This document shows positions 43,000 to 54,042 of a DNA stretch of 64,000 nucleotides, one piece after another. The first letter of the stretch is position 1. Each line of letters opens with the position of its first letter. Source of the DNA: Massospora cicadina. Its lineage: Eukaryota > Entomophthoromycota > Entomophthoromycetes > Entomophthorales > Entomophthoraceae. The stretch lies in assembly GCA_022478985.1 (NCBI GenBank), contig JAKSZP010013326.1, forward strand, positions 62,001 to 126,000. Reading direction: 5' to 3'. The position numbers and the translations under genes were made by a program. The notes under the pieces were generated by a model. The model had not been told where the DNA came from and made no database searches. It was given only the letters and a program-made list of their open reading frames with translations.

Positions 43000-44245
43000 C
43001 AGCTGCCAATGGTCAAGTTGGTATACCCGCAGGTGGATGAGCTATTCCAGAGAATGGTCGAAGGAAAACTTGAGGATGAGCCCTGAGAAATCCAAGGTGC
43101 GCTTTGAAAAGTGATGGAAAACACTGAGACTATGGATGGAAAAGTATTCAAGATGATCAATTGGAAGTGGCTATTATTCCCAAAACCTTTGGAAAGAGAA
43201 GATATAGTACAAGCAGCTCACAAGTTTGTCAGGCATGGAGGCTTGAGGAAAACAACTGACCATGTTTGCCAGTATTATTACTGGGAATTGATCAACTATG
43301 ATGTCACAGATTATCTGGCTTGTTGCGTGGAGTGCCAGCTGCACAAACCACACAAGAATACAATGGGATACTGACTGGTCCAATCTGGATTCACCTGGCA
43401 CATGGTGTCCATTGACGTGATGGGACCGCTGATGATGAGCACTGGGGGAGTCAAGTACATCATAATTGCCATTGACCATCTAATAATGTTGGTCGAGATG
43501 AAGGCCCTAACCAGAGTAGATGCTACCAGTACTGTGAGGTTCATCCTGGATCAAGTGGTATACTTGCATAGATGTCCACAGGTCCTGCTTAGTGACAATG
43601 GGACCAACTTCACATCTCATGTGATCCTGAGGTTAAATGAAATAATGGGGATCCGAGGAGTCATGTCAGTACCATACTGGCCAAAGATGAATGGGCTGGT
43701 AGAATGGGTCAATGGAACGCTGGCCACAACGCTGAGGAACCTAGTCACAGGTAGAACTTCTACATGGGGCATGTACCTGAGTTCAGTGATGTTTGCCTAT
43801 GACATTAGTCATCATATGGCATGGGAAAGACACCATTTGAATTATTATACAGAAGAAAGGCCGCATTGCCGCCGATTTTATAACCAGTGGTGGAACCTAC
43901 GTTGGGGATGAGTACTGAGCAATACTTGAACCAACTGATGTTTATCCTGATTTTTATGCAATTGCAAGCATTGAATACAACCTTTAAGAAAAGGATATGA
44001 GTGAAATCGACGGATGACAAGAAATGACTGGCATTAGAAGAATATTGAATATGGGAAAGAGTTGCCTATTGCAATATGCATGGTTTTGAATGAAGAAACA
44101 AATTAGCTGTGTTTTGGTTGGGTCCATTTAAAGTAATCACCAAGACGGTGGACAATGCTTACTCCATCAAGAATCTCTTGGATGGAAGAGTTGTGAATTG
44201 AGTCCACGCTAAGTATATGAAGCATTGGATCAATGAAAAAAATAA
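43000..44245 (+). pseudogene. Integrase of Gypsy A copy 2
   Basis: 43111-43374 has the zinc-binding HHCC region (AAHKFVRHGG...CVECQLHKPHKN). The catalytic core runs 43402-43911: MVSIDVMGPL (first Asp), VLLSDNGTNFTSH (second Asp) and NGLVEWVNGTLATTL (Glu), with expected DD(35)E spacing. The C-terminal GPF-type domain (GPFKVITKTVDNAYSIKNLL) is at 44125-44190, ending KYMKHWI. Stops separate the three parts. No chromodomain follows, unlike the other Gypsy family in this window. Confidence 0.85.
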
Positions 44246-44259
44246 AAGAGTTCTTGAAG

Positions 44260-44520
44260 GACCAATGAACCATTAAGTTGGTCATGTCCTGATGATTAGG
44301 TCAAGTTCAAAAAAGGACCTCTGAACCAATCTAGATGGTTAAGTCTGAAAAAAGGACCTCTGAACCATGGAAAATTGGCCGGTTTAAGTACCCAGGACCC
44401 AGTTTGGGAAAAAAAGATGGACTGCTGAACTGAAACAAGGTCAAGTCCTATAGTAAAAAAGAAGAATAAAGATAAAGAATTTGATAAAAGATATTGGAAA
44501 AAAGCTTATAAACTGCATAG
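44260..44520 (+). repeat. Tandem block after integrase, duplicated at 41225
   Basis: Three to four repeats of AGGACCTCTGAACCA about 40-54 bp apart, followed by GGTTTAAGTACCCAGGACCC and an A-rich tract. It matches 41225-41460 within the same element and 5890-6180 (minus) in copy 1. Non-coding. Confidence 0.6.
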
Positions 44521-44768
44521 AAAAAAACTGATATAGTTTTATATTTTTATTTTCATTAATTGTCCTTGATACAGGGATGATTCCGCCTATGTCACCTCTT
44601 GGGGAAGGGAGGATGGATTGCGGTAGGAATGAACATCCCATTGAAATTGATATGAAATCAGACGCTAATGAGGGTGAGACCTACACAAAACTATGTTTTT
44701 TGAGTGGACGCCGAGCCCTGAGAAAAAGTGACTAGGGGAAGGGAAATTGAGATGTCAGAGGAAGCCAA

Positions 44769-45727
44769 TCATGAAACCCCAGAGTGGGGAGGAAAGCAAT
44801 AGTATAAAAAGAGGCAACTGGTGGATAAACCCAAGTAATCCTGATATGGCACTGGAGCTGAAAGATTTGTCCTGAGCACTTGCCAATGGGCTTCATCAAG
44901 GACACCAGACATGTGGGCTGGCAACAAGGAAGGGATGCTCAATGGGGGTTGCCAAATCATGCCCCCTATCAACACCATCAGAAGAAGATACCAATGGGAA
45001 GCGCCGAAGAAGAGGTAGTTGTGCAAAGAGCAGATTAAATCCTGCAAGTGGTGACTACAGGCTTCTTGGAAGCTAAAGCTGAATGAACGGTGGAATCCAG
45101 GTGAGGCTGGAAGCTTCATGTACCAACTTTGAAGAACTTGGCCAGCAAAACAAAGAGCATATGCGGCAGTATACCAACCCAGAAGGTTATCAAGATCAGA
45201 GGGATTCAGCGCTAAAGTCAGAGCCTTGGTGACTTGGGCCCGGAGTTCAGTGTAAGGGAGCTCAAAGTGAATACTGTTACCAATTGAGAGCTCAGAGACC
45301 AGAACAGCGGGTTTGTAAAATTGACCAAGTTGAAAAGAAACTCAGGGAGCAGGTCTGACCTGGCAAGAAACAAATGATCCAGAGCAACTGGCATAATCTC
45401 TGGAGCATCTATGATGATGTTTGAAGCATCAGCAAAAGGAGCTAAATCCAGGAGAGTTTTGAAGTCCAACTTTGAAATTGACAGCAGAGGAAAAGTCAGC
45501 CAAGAGTTGTTCAAAACAATAGCCAGCCTGGTTTTGGAGGGATTAGTTACCATTTCTGATAATTCAGTGGAAGGACTAGCCGCTTGTGCAAGATTAGGCG
45601 TATGAGTCCTGGAAGGACTATAAAAGAGGTTCCGTCAAGCATCCTGACTCATCTGCTGGAAGAGATGGAGGTCTGGATAAGATAAACTATTGAGGAGCTG
45701 TTGGTAGTGCGACTTGGAATTTGACAT
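44769..45727 (-). pseudogene. Antisense ORF (aORF) carried by Gypsy A copy 2
   Basis: ATG at 45727-45725 (MSNSKSHYQQLL...), stop after FPPHSGVS at 44769. Better kept than in copy 1: 45553-45218 (111 codons) and 45119-44769 (116 codons) are open. Conserved features are MVTNPSKTRLAIV, PLLSI, LLDLAPFADA, APEIMP, a hydrophobic HLQDLICSLHNYLFFG segment and HMSGVLDEAH. It carries its own TATA-like box at 45756-45763. No family recognised; a structural, membrane-associated or regulatory role cannot be distinguished. A few stops and one or two frameshifts remain. Confidence 0.6.
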
Positions 45728-45755
45728 ATGAGCTGGACAAGAGGGGGATGTCAGA

Positions 45756-45763
45756 CTTATATA
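45756..45763 (-). promoter_or_regulatory. TATA-like box before the antisense ORF (copy 2)
   Basis: TATATAAG on the minus strand, 29 nt upstream of the ATG at 45727, next to a second purine tract (AAGAGGGGGATG at 45739-45750). Conserved with copy 1 at 4701-4708. Confidence 0.4.
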
Positions 45764-46290
45764 GAAGTTGACAAAATGCACTATACAATCCAATAAAGCT
45801 CCAATTTTGGGGAAATTAATCTCAAAATTAATGAGATAAGCTCTCCAAGGGAAGAATTAATAATGACTTATGCCAAGAGGTTATGAGCAAAATAACAAGG
45901 GCGAATAAGAAATAAGTTTTCTTAATTATGCCATGAAATGAACATTGATGGCAAGAGTCTCCTGTCTAGAACAAGGAGAAAATCAGGAAATCAAGGACGC
46001 TGGACCAAGAATCCTGAATATGACATTGGGTCATATACCCTGACAGGGGGAAAACCAGATCCTGGGACTAATACCATCATAAGTAAATCAATCAGCCCAG
46101 CACGATAGCAGGTCATGGGGACCGCTCTCTGAGAAGGCAGTAGCGAGGAGGAAGAGGAAGCTTGCCATATGCCAAAGGTCATCAAGCAGCTTTGAGTATT
46201 GATGAGTGTACTCCGCTTGAACCAATGAAGTATTTGACCAGGTGTCTGAAGTGGTGTTCTCATGCCCTGGTCCTTTTCTCGTTGGAAATC

Positions 46291-46308
46291 TAGGCAAGAG
46301 GGGGGATG
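46291..46308 (+). other. Polypurine tract of Gypsy A copy 2
   Basis: AGGCAAGAGGGGGGATG directly abuts the 3' LTR start at 46309, identical in kind to 1233-1249 (minus). Confidence 0.8.
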
Positions 46309-47445
46309 TGTTGGGATTTTTGCCCATATTCCCAGCCTGCTAGATTACCTGGTATTGCTAGAAGAAAATTCCCTAAGGCGAAGTGAATCAGAAATTGGTT
46401 GGCCTGAGTTTCGGAAAAACTATGTTTGGGGGATTTTGGGATATTTGCCAGGTCATATCCATCTGGGATTGATCCAGATGAATACTTAAGATCTCATTGG
46501 GTGGAGTTGCCAACGAAATAGGGGCATTTGATAGTGATTAACTATTAGGTGTAATAATTGGGATTGGTCAGGTTTCATCACTGACTGATTGGGAATGAAT
46601 AGTAAGTTGCAAGGTGAGTGATGCTGCCTGCAACTAGCAAATCAATCAGTTGGTGAGTGACCTGCCATAATGGGTAACAAGTCCCATTACCTAAGCAGGT
46701 CTCTAGCCAATTATGGTTGGTTCACTTGGATCAAGAGGAAAACGTTAGGGACAAGTTATCCGACTCTTTCCATTTGAGGTCTCAAGGATGTCCAATGACA
46801 GAATCCTAGCCAGGATGGGGAAGACCATTGCTGCTGAGACGAGGATGGGTGATTCAATGGCAACAGCTGCCGTTTTTATAAAAGAGGTGTCAACTGAGGG
46901 TTAGACAGCTGAATTCCCCGCTATATAATTCCCTAGGATTTACTATAATAAAAAAGTAACTTTACAGTTACTAGACTTTACAGTAATATTATCAATTCAG
47001 TGTATAGTTAGACTATCAGCTTCTATTGTATTGTTCTATCTCAAGGATATTATTGCAGAATGCAATAATTGGAAGACTCTCAGAGAGAAGAGTAAAGACC
47101 CGAGTGGGGATCTAGAGATGAAGGAACTACAATCAGGGTTAGCTGCCAACTGTGTGTTGGGCTGAGAGAGACTGTCTAGGGTATCTTAGTGAAGATTGGG
47201 TGGACAAGAGTATAGGGAACGAATCCCTACAAGTACAACTTCAAGAGTATTTAATCAGAAATACTGGCTGAGCGTTGGGCCAAAATATAGTTCAATCTCA
47301 ACTATGGATAATAGTCTCCATACTATTATCAATTAATTATACATTTTTATACAACGCGATGAAGTGCATAAGGAAATTGAACCTGTGCAGTAGAAAGGTT
47401 ACTGGGTTGCTTACCGGTAACAACCAAAGAGAGTAAATTTTTACA
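46309..47445 (+). repeat. 3' LTR of Gypsy A copy 2
   Basis: TGTTGGGATTTTTGCCCATA to AAATTTTTACA, 1137 bp, aligning with 39179-40311. Followed by TCAAG, the probable decayed target duplication, then Helentron Rep sequence. Confidence 0.92.
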
Positions 47446-48020
47446 TCAAGTGATCAGTACAACAATCAAGTTCACCAACATACACTTACTTGTACCAAAC
47501 GAGGTGAAACAACATGCCGCTTCAATATACCCTACTGGCTGATGATCAAGACACAAGTGCTACTGCCAATGTTAAAAGCTGATGGTCGTTGCAGTGGTTT
47601 CCAACTAAAGGCAGCTAAACTGCACAAGCTACTAGAGGAAAAACATTATGACACACTTGGCAAGTTCTATATTGACAATAATATAACAAAGGCACAGCAC
47701 TTGAATATAATCCAATATATGTTAAATCAGCCAACATTGATGTTTAGTGTGACTTCACGGAGATTTATTTTGACACTTTCAATCCATGGATTGCACAAAC
47801 AATGGGCTCTAATAGCGACTTGCAGTTCATACTTGAAGAGTACAGCTGTGCAGCTTATGTAGTTGAGTATGTTAATAGATCAAATTGAGGCATTAGCCAT
47901 CTATATTGTGAGATAATGAAGTTACACCATGAATACCCAGAGAAAGAATATCTACAGTTGTTGAAACAACTCAGCATGAAGTTACTTAACATAGTTGAGA
48001 TGTCATCATAAGAGGCTGCC
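47446..48020 (+). pseudogene. Helentron Rep, C-terminal segment
   Basis: Resumes with SDQYNNQVHQHTLTCTKRG, CRFNIPYW and KTQVLLPML (47446-47570), then 47542-47862 is open for 106 codons (TLGKFYIDNNITKAQHLNI). It continues with NSDLQFILEEYSCAAYVVEYVNRS and EMSS-EAA just before the LTR at 48021. The DLQF...AAYVV-YV segment is the stretch carrying the nuclease Tyr residues in Helitron Reps. Confidence 0.78.
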
Positions 48021-49449
48021 TGTCATAGAAACGGCAGAAGAAGTTTAGACTGACCTGCCAGTCAGGGTGCATAAGCACCCAAAAAGCAAGCCAGAATGCC
48101 AGAGGCATTGCTGACTGAATGAAGTTGTATAGAGCTGGGCATTGGGAAATGACAAATAATTGGTGTAGGACAACAGTGAATATGATGCTGAGAAGAAACT
48201 AAATTGAGGCTGCCCCAGACCCTGGAGGTCTTAATGCAGGGGGTGGAATCACAGAAATAGTTTCAATAAGTTTACCAGTATATAGGGTTGTCTAAACTGG
48301 GGAGATAAGGAGGCGATCCTTGCTTGAAGATGGTGGACATAAGGTCACAAGATTCCAGTATAAAGTTTTCAAAAGTTCATAACACCAGGGTTAAATTGCT
48401 AGAAGTATCTAGCTCACTGAATCCAATCTGACAGTTAGGGGCCATAGTGACCATGAACACTGGTAGAGCCTATCTGGTGTATGGACTGATGGGCCACCAG
48501 GTAAAAGCTATCGGGGATGTGGCCAGAAGTAAATCAACTAGATAAAAATTGATTGGTTTTTGGAGGCAAAATTTCATTGCAAAGGAAAAGGAAGAAAATT
48601 GACCAACAATTTTCTCAGTGCAATGCAACTGATTAAATAGTGGTCAATTGGTGTGGGGATAAGCTAGGTTTGGGACCCTCAATTTCAACCTTACTGGCAA
48701 ATTATTTGGGAATGGGGCAAATAAGTTCACTGGGAACTGACATCAAAGAATTTGGCAGCAGGACAAGTCACTGTCAGTTTGACCTTGAATGTCCAAACTG
48801 AGGCTCAGCTACATTTCTGGTGGTTGGCACAATGAGGTTTGGCCCAATGAGCAGCGGGAATCCCCAAGGCCACCCCATGTAGGAGCAGGCACATTTGGTT
48901 GGGAACAGGTTTGGGATGCCTAACTCACCCATGCCTGGTTGCTGGGCTGTTCATTCAGTCAGAAGCATTGCATTGGACACAACTCTCAATTTCTAGCAGG
49001 GAGCTTCAAAACCTTGTCAATGGTGCCTGATGCTGTTACCTGCCCATTGGGGATGATCCCTGACAATTTTGGGAGGGGGTGATTTTTTGATAGTGATGTT
49101 GGCTAAACAAAAACTGTCAGCAATTCCAGCCAATAGATTAGTCTTCATACCTTCTTGACCATTTGAAATCCAAACATCGGGCTGCTTGCCACTCAATTTT
49201 GTTCCAATCAATTTCATTTTGGCAATCTCATTGCAGATTTTACTAATTCCCCATAACAGTTATGCTGAGGTGAGTGTGGGTACCAGGGGAGGGATCTGAA
49301 ATGGAAGAGCTGTTACCCAGTGCTCATCTACCACGTGGGCAAGATCGCCCTGAGTAATGAGGGTTACAGCCATCCTCTTCAAAACCTTCTTGCTCAGGAA
49401 TGGGCAAATGGCCTGATCAATGCCCAGGGGATGTTCCTTGGGACTTACA
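48021..49449 (-). mobile_element. Long-form chromovirus LTR inside the Helentron
   Basis: 1429 bp, TGTCATAG... to ...GGGACTTACA, flanked by CTGCC (48016-48020) and CTGCA (49450-49454). Setting it aside joins EAA to WYLLHQKMS, as expected for a Helentron. Its outer parts match the 1.16-kb LTRs, but the 48110-48560 block differs and instead matches 63500-63960 inverted, defining a longer subfamily. No internal region is attached, so it is a solo LTR. Confidence 0.88.
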
Positions 49450-51690
49450 CTGCATGGTACTTGCTTCACCAAAAAATGAGTATAGTCAGCGTTGACGTTG
49501 TTTACATTCCTACTGTTTAACCACATGTGATACAGAAGGCTTGCAAGAATAAGGCTGTGATGGACAGAGAACAGTTAGACGAGAACAGCACCAACATCTG
49601 GACTAAAACAATGATTCAGTGTTATGAGGATAGGCCCACGGAGTTAGAGTTGATATGCTAAGCTGGCTTTGTCACTTGGTATATGGCTGTTGGTAACAAA
49701 AAAGAGAAAACGTCAAGGGGACAACAATAACATAGAGTGCAGTGAAGACAACGAGGATGACACAGAGGACATTAATGCATATTCAATCACATAGCATAAA
49801 AGAGACTGTTGTAGGGTTATACACTACACATTTTACAAGACTGATGATATTGTAAACCACAAATGAGAGATGGTCACGTTATATCTACCATTTTTCTGTG
49901 AGGCAGTTGATATAATTGACCATAACACATTTATGGAGAATTATGATGTCAGAGAGGCTGAGATAATGGAGAAGCGCAAACAATATAAATTGAGCACTGA
50001 TATCAAACGTGTGGTCAAGAAACTGCAGCAGATGTGCAAACAGTTTGATGATGAAGATCCATTGGGTGCCCGCAATCAGCGGGAGGAGTTTGTGAAAAGT
50101 CTAGTACAGCAAGGTGGTGTAGAGAATGCAGATGTTTTTTGATGCTTCAACTATGGTGACATCCATGTCTGAAGTTCACCGGTGATCAAATGCAATAGCC
50201 AGAGCTGACTTCTGTCACATGATGCATAGTACTAACTCTAGTCAATGAGAGATACTTCTGGAGGCAACACATCACTTACACACTTAAATTGGAACCAATC
50301 CAGGTTTTCTTCACCAGCCCTGCCAGTAGTGGTAAGACCTATGTGCTGAAACTTGCAATGGAAATATACAATCAGTTCACAGTGCAACACAACTACTTGA
50401 CCAACGTGTTTGTAGCGTGTGCCTCCACTGGCAAAGCTGCCATCAATATCTAAGGCATAACCATGCATTCTGCTTTCAAAATTACAAAATCACATCGGAC
50501 TGGCACAATGTTATAAGAGATTCTGAAAAATTACAGAAATATGTTTGCTGGTGTAAAATGCGTGATAATTGACGAGGTTAGCGTGTTGGATCAGATGTGT
50601 TGAATAAGATCAACTTATGTCTGTAGGAGATCACTGGCATGCATGATCAACCATTTGGTGGCATGAATGTTTTTTCTGCAGTGGCTTTTGCCAACTGCCA
50701 CCAGTTAACGCTACACCTGTTTATTGAGCCCCACGCAGCATGATTTTTGGTGCAGCGCTCTGGCAATTGTTAAACTACTATACACTTCATCAAGTAATGC
50801 GGCAAAGCAATTCTACGCTCTTTGCTGTACTTACTAAAGTTGGCAACGGAGAGTGACTCAATGTTGATGAAATTAAACTCAGAGTTGCAATTCAGAACCC
50901 AACGTTGGTGTAATACAAGCTTGATTGGTGTTGTACATTTGTATCATCAAAATCATAGCATGGACTCATACAACAGCAGTGCTATTGTGACAGAGACATA
51001 TGGCGTTGTGACGACACTTTGATTGGCTACAAGAATCACACTGAAGCCGCTACAGCCCAACAAAAGCTTCACAAAATGAGTGTCATCAATTGGGTGGACT
51101 GCCCTATAAGATCCCACTTGCAGTGGGTTACCCTTACGTGATTACAACTAACATTGATGTTGAGGATGTCATAGTGAATGGCGCGATTGGTGTATTAAAA
51201 ATATAGAGCTGCTCAGTGAAGATGAGCACTTTGCGGAGTTAGAGGCACAGAACAAACTGTCAACATCTGTGGCTACACACAAATAGTGACTCAGACTATG
51301 GATTGAATTCCCACTTGAGATGATGGGCCAGTGATGTCAACTCAAAGCTAAGCCACATGTAATCTGCAAGTGTGAGGTTCTTGACTTCAAGTGGACACCA
51401 ATAACAACGTGCAGTGCCAACATACCACTCAGTCTGATGATCAAATGCCACCGAATACAGTTTCCCATCATGCCAGAGTGTGTGTATCATGATACACAGA
51501 TCTCAAGGATGCACTTTTGATCAAGTTATGTACCAATATGATAAATTACAGCAAAACCAACTAGTTTATGCGGCTTTGAGTTATGTCACATCATTAGATG
51601 GCCTTTATATTATCAATGCCCAAAACGATTTCAAGTTTTATCATGGATTTGGTCAGGCATCTCCTAAAGTTAGAGAGATATGAGATGAGT
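49450..51690 (+). pseudogene. Helentron PIF1-type helicase
   Basis: Starts WYLLHQKMSIVSVDVVYIPT, then a linker (49870-50142 open for 90 codons). Helicase motifs follow: Walker A FFTSPASSGKTYVLKLAM (GKT at 50331-50339, two Gly of the usual GPAGSGKT changed to Ser), CASTGKAAINI and MHSAFKI, Walker B VIIDEVSVLDQM (about 50557-50595), FGGMNVF, TLHQVMRQ (about 50785), and the last motifs MIHRSQGCTFDQVMYQYD and LVYAALSYVTSLDGLYI (51480-51620). It unwinds DNA during rolling-circle transposition. Many stops between motifs. Confidence 0.85.
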
Positions 51691-51699
51691 ACCAGTGAC

Positions 51700-52502
51700 T
51701 GGCCCAACATCCACTGCTGACACTAGTTTCACAAGTAAAAAAGCTTTGTGATTATGTTCCTGATCAGCGTTGTCTTATACTTATCACCACTAATAATGCA
51801 CAAAGCTTGGTCACGCACTCAGAAGACATCTCTACCGATTCCATTATCAACCAATCTGATTACTTGGCAATTAGCGAGATGTGGATGTAAGATTTTAAGC
51901 CAATGCAGGTGTCTGGCTTTAATATGAATTCATATTGCAACACCGCTAAGTGCAGACAAACTGCAACTACATCATTGGTGGCAGAATCATCAAGTCATAT
52001 AGCTGGTGGAGTCACCATATATCGCAACATCAATATCTTCACTGATTGTAACAGAGTTAACTTTGATATTTCCAAGATGAATTTGCAGATCAAAGACCCA
52101 AAGGTTGGTGATGTCTGTCTAGTAAACGTAACAGTCAATGGCATCTTTAGATTCATACTTGGGTGTGTGTACATCCATCCAGGCACAGTATTAGCAGAAA
52201 TTAAGCTCTGTATGTTAAGATCGCTGTTAAAGTACTCTAAAAACATTAAGATTATAACCGAATATGAGCCAGATCTCACTACACCAATCATGATGGTTGG
52301 AGACTTTAATGTTAATGTCTCGCAAGACCATTCGTTGCCCGACTTCATGCTCAGCGAGTTTAATTTGTCTTACATCAAAACTTCTCCAACAACGCTAGGT
52401 AATACATGTATTGATTTAACGTTTACCAGGATTTCGATGTATCCTGTATGCCATTTGTTTTGTACTTTTTGTATCACAGACCCATCATTAATGAAGTTAT
52501 AA
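51700..52502 (+). pseudogene. Helentron AP-type endonuclease domain
   Basis: 51903-52502 is open for 199 codons. It has SSHIAGGVTIYRNI, then a strand-rich core (FRFILGCVYIHPG), PIMMVGDFNVNVSQD (metal-binding and catalytic Asp/Asn of the exonuclease-endonuclease-phosphatase fold) and TCIDLTFTRI, where the usual catalytic His is not visible. The upstream catalytic Glu region is at 51860-51890 (YLAISEMWM, the usual ETW site). This domain downstream of the helicase distinguishes Helentrons from plain Helitrons. Confidence 0.82.
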
Positions 52503-53276
52503 CACAGTAATTATTTGTTTACTTGATTTCTTTCCTGAACCCGACGAAAGGAAAATGTTGGCATCACAAATAAAACATGGAAATCCGAAGAACTTCTTAG
52601 TGTTCAAAAATGATTATGACACATAATATGCTCAAAGAAAATATTACCCGTTATGTACACGTTTATGTACACGTATTCACGTAAAACACACGGCCGTGTC
52701 CATGACACAGCCACATCCCAATTTTTTAAGTTCACTCGAGTATAGATATCTTAAATAAATACCTTTTAAGGCCAAAATATTAAGATTTTAAAGTATAATT
52801 TAAATAAGTTACTTGTCGATATGAATTAGGATCTGATACTCAAATTTTATTCAAAAAATTGCACTATCTGGAAATGGGTGAATAAAGTAACTATTCATAG
52901 AAAGTCAACGGCTTAGGTTAGACTTGGCGCTTATTTAATTCCTTTCCCTTCCTTTCACTTTGTTCTTTCCCTTTCTTTTGGATTTGACCACCATGAGCAA
53001 TTCAGTTCCCTCTAAAAAACATATTAGCAAACTAAAAATCCATAAATATCTTACGAGAACTACACTTGATTGATTTTGGATGAGGCAGAAGGGCTGATTT
53101 AACTTGGTTTGACGAAGTTGGAGGTGAGCAGCTTTGAGCCAAGCTTCGTTAAAGGTCTGTCGGATGATGTTTCCAAAGGCTGAGAATCCAAGGCATCATT
53201 CTCTATTCTTTCATAAGCCCCCAGTTGACTGCCGAGGGGTTGAGCTGAAGAAAATTCGGGCGATAAACAGGCTGAA
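52503..53276. other. Helentron 3' flank and intergenic region
   Basis: Includes the perfect 12-bp palindrome ACACGGCCGTGT at 52688-52699 and an adjacent GTGTC-CAT-GACAC stem at 52696-52708, about 190 bp after the endonuclease stop: a candidate Helentron 3' hairpin. The motif CACGTTTATGTACACGTATT nearby has internal repeats. From 52710 to 53276 nothing coding is supported. Confidence 0.4.
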
Positions 53277-54016
53277 TCACAGAAATTTGAGCATTCCTTC
53301 TAGATTTAATGGCTTTGAGATACAAGCACACACCTCCAAACTGCTGCATGGTTTCGAATATTCACTAAGAGAACGGTAGGAGATAGTAGGTACCATTGCA
53401 TGATTTCCTAAACCTTCAAACTGTTCCTCAGGTTCCAACGATTGCGGAATAGTACATTTTTCGAAATTTTCGTGCGCATCATAATGGCCAACAAATATTT
53501 GACAGCGCTGAGGTAAAATCATATAAGTGACTTCTTGCAAAAATTCAGGCGTGAATGACCTGGCTTTAAAGGTAGCTGCCCAAAAACTAACGTATGCTTC
53601 AGGCTGAATAATGATCATTTGACTAGATTGCTTGGATGACTCCATGATAAACCCATTTGATAATTCTGGAATTTCTTCATAGGGAAGGTTTGCCAACTCA
53701 CTGAGCGAAACTTCATTAGGCTTAATATCCTCGGCAGAAGGGGAAGAATCCAAAAGCCTACCATGAGAGGCGATCACAGTTAAATTGGAGGGTTGGGCCA
53801 ACACGGGGAGCTCCTGGTAATCAAATTGGGTCCAGTAAAGCTTGACTCACCTGTTGTCCGCCCTAAAACTGAAACATGCAATTAAAATAAAGTTTGATAC
53901 TTACGCTTAGATCTATTGGGTCGACTACGTGGAATAGTGCACAATAAGCAGGATCCAAGAGTTGCAGCACAACTAGTAATTCCTATTTCAAGAGCAATAA
54001 GTAAGGTAGCTGGCAT
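53277..54016 (-). CDS. Uncharacterised membrane-anchored or secreted protein, two exons
   Basis: Exon 1 is 54016-53905 (ATG, 112 nt). The intron is 53904-53846 (59 nt, GTAAGT...GTGAG), and exon 2 is 53845-53277. The join keeps the frame and gives 681 nt, 226 residues plus stop. This acceptor was chosen because the nearer AG sites put exon 2 into frames with early stops. Residues 1-28 (MPATLLIALEIG...GSCLLC) form a hydrophobic segment followed by a basic stretch (PRSRPNRSK), fitting a signal anchor. The rest is soluble and acidic (EEIPEL, SFTPEFLQEV, YDAHENFEKC) with several Cys near the end. No family recognised and no transposon similarity; low repeat content around it suggests a host gene. 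Splicing is predicted, not shown. Confidence 0.6.
53846..53904 (-). other. Predicted 59-nt intron
   Basis: Donor GTAAGTATC at 53904, acceptor GTGAG ending at 53846. A pyrimidine-rich ATGTTTCAGTTTTAG stretch lies upstream of the acceptor. Competing acceptors after TTTCAG, TTTTAG or ACAACAG would break the frame. The small size is typical of intron-poor fungi. Confidence 0.5.
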
Positions 54017-54042
54017 TTTTAATTGAGTTGAGACATCTGAGC

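Larger units (their letters stand above)
39179..47445 (+). mobile_element. Ty3/Gypsy LTR retrotransposon, family A copy 2
   Basis: 8.27 kb with LTRs at 39179-40311 and 46309-47445, a primer region at 40312-40330, a polypurine tract at 46291-46308, pol (41494-44245) and the antisense ORF (45727-44769). It lacks recognisable gag and protease: the 1.18 kb between the 5' LTR and RT does not match copy 1, and ends in a duplicate of the post-integrase block. The flanks CCAGG and TCAAG differ at two of five bases, each a transition from a common CCAAG. It sits within the Helentron Rep, and sequence continues in frame across it. Confidence 0.9.
35870..52710 (+). mobile_element. Helentron (rolling-circle transposon) interrupted by three LTR insertions
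   Basis: Once the insertions 36731-37885, 39179-47445 and 48021-49449 are set aside, about 5.9 kb remains that reads in order as Rep N-terminal region, HUH nuclease, Rep C-terminal region, PIF1-type helicase and a C-terminal AP-type endonuclease. The last domain marks the Helentron subgroup of Helitrons. Rep nicks and joins single strands at the ends, and the helicase unwinds for rolling-circle transposition. The 5' flank (35870-36141) holds the 70-bp minisatellite and conserved end also seen in the non-autonomous units. The coding parts carry frameshifts and stops. The exact ends are unknown; a 12-bp palindrome at 52688-52699 is a candidate 3' hairpin. Confidence 0.88.

Noticed and set aside
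53134..53379. Plus-strand frame of 81 codons
   Set aside because: It overlaps the 3' end of the better supported minus-strand gene and has no motif of its own.
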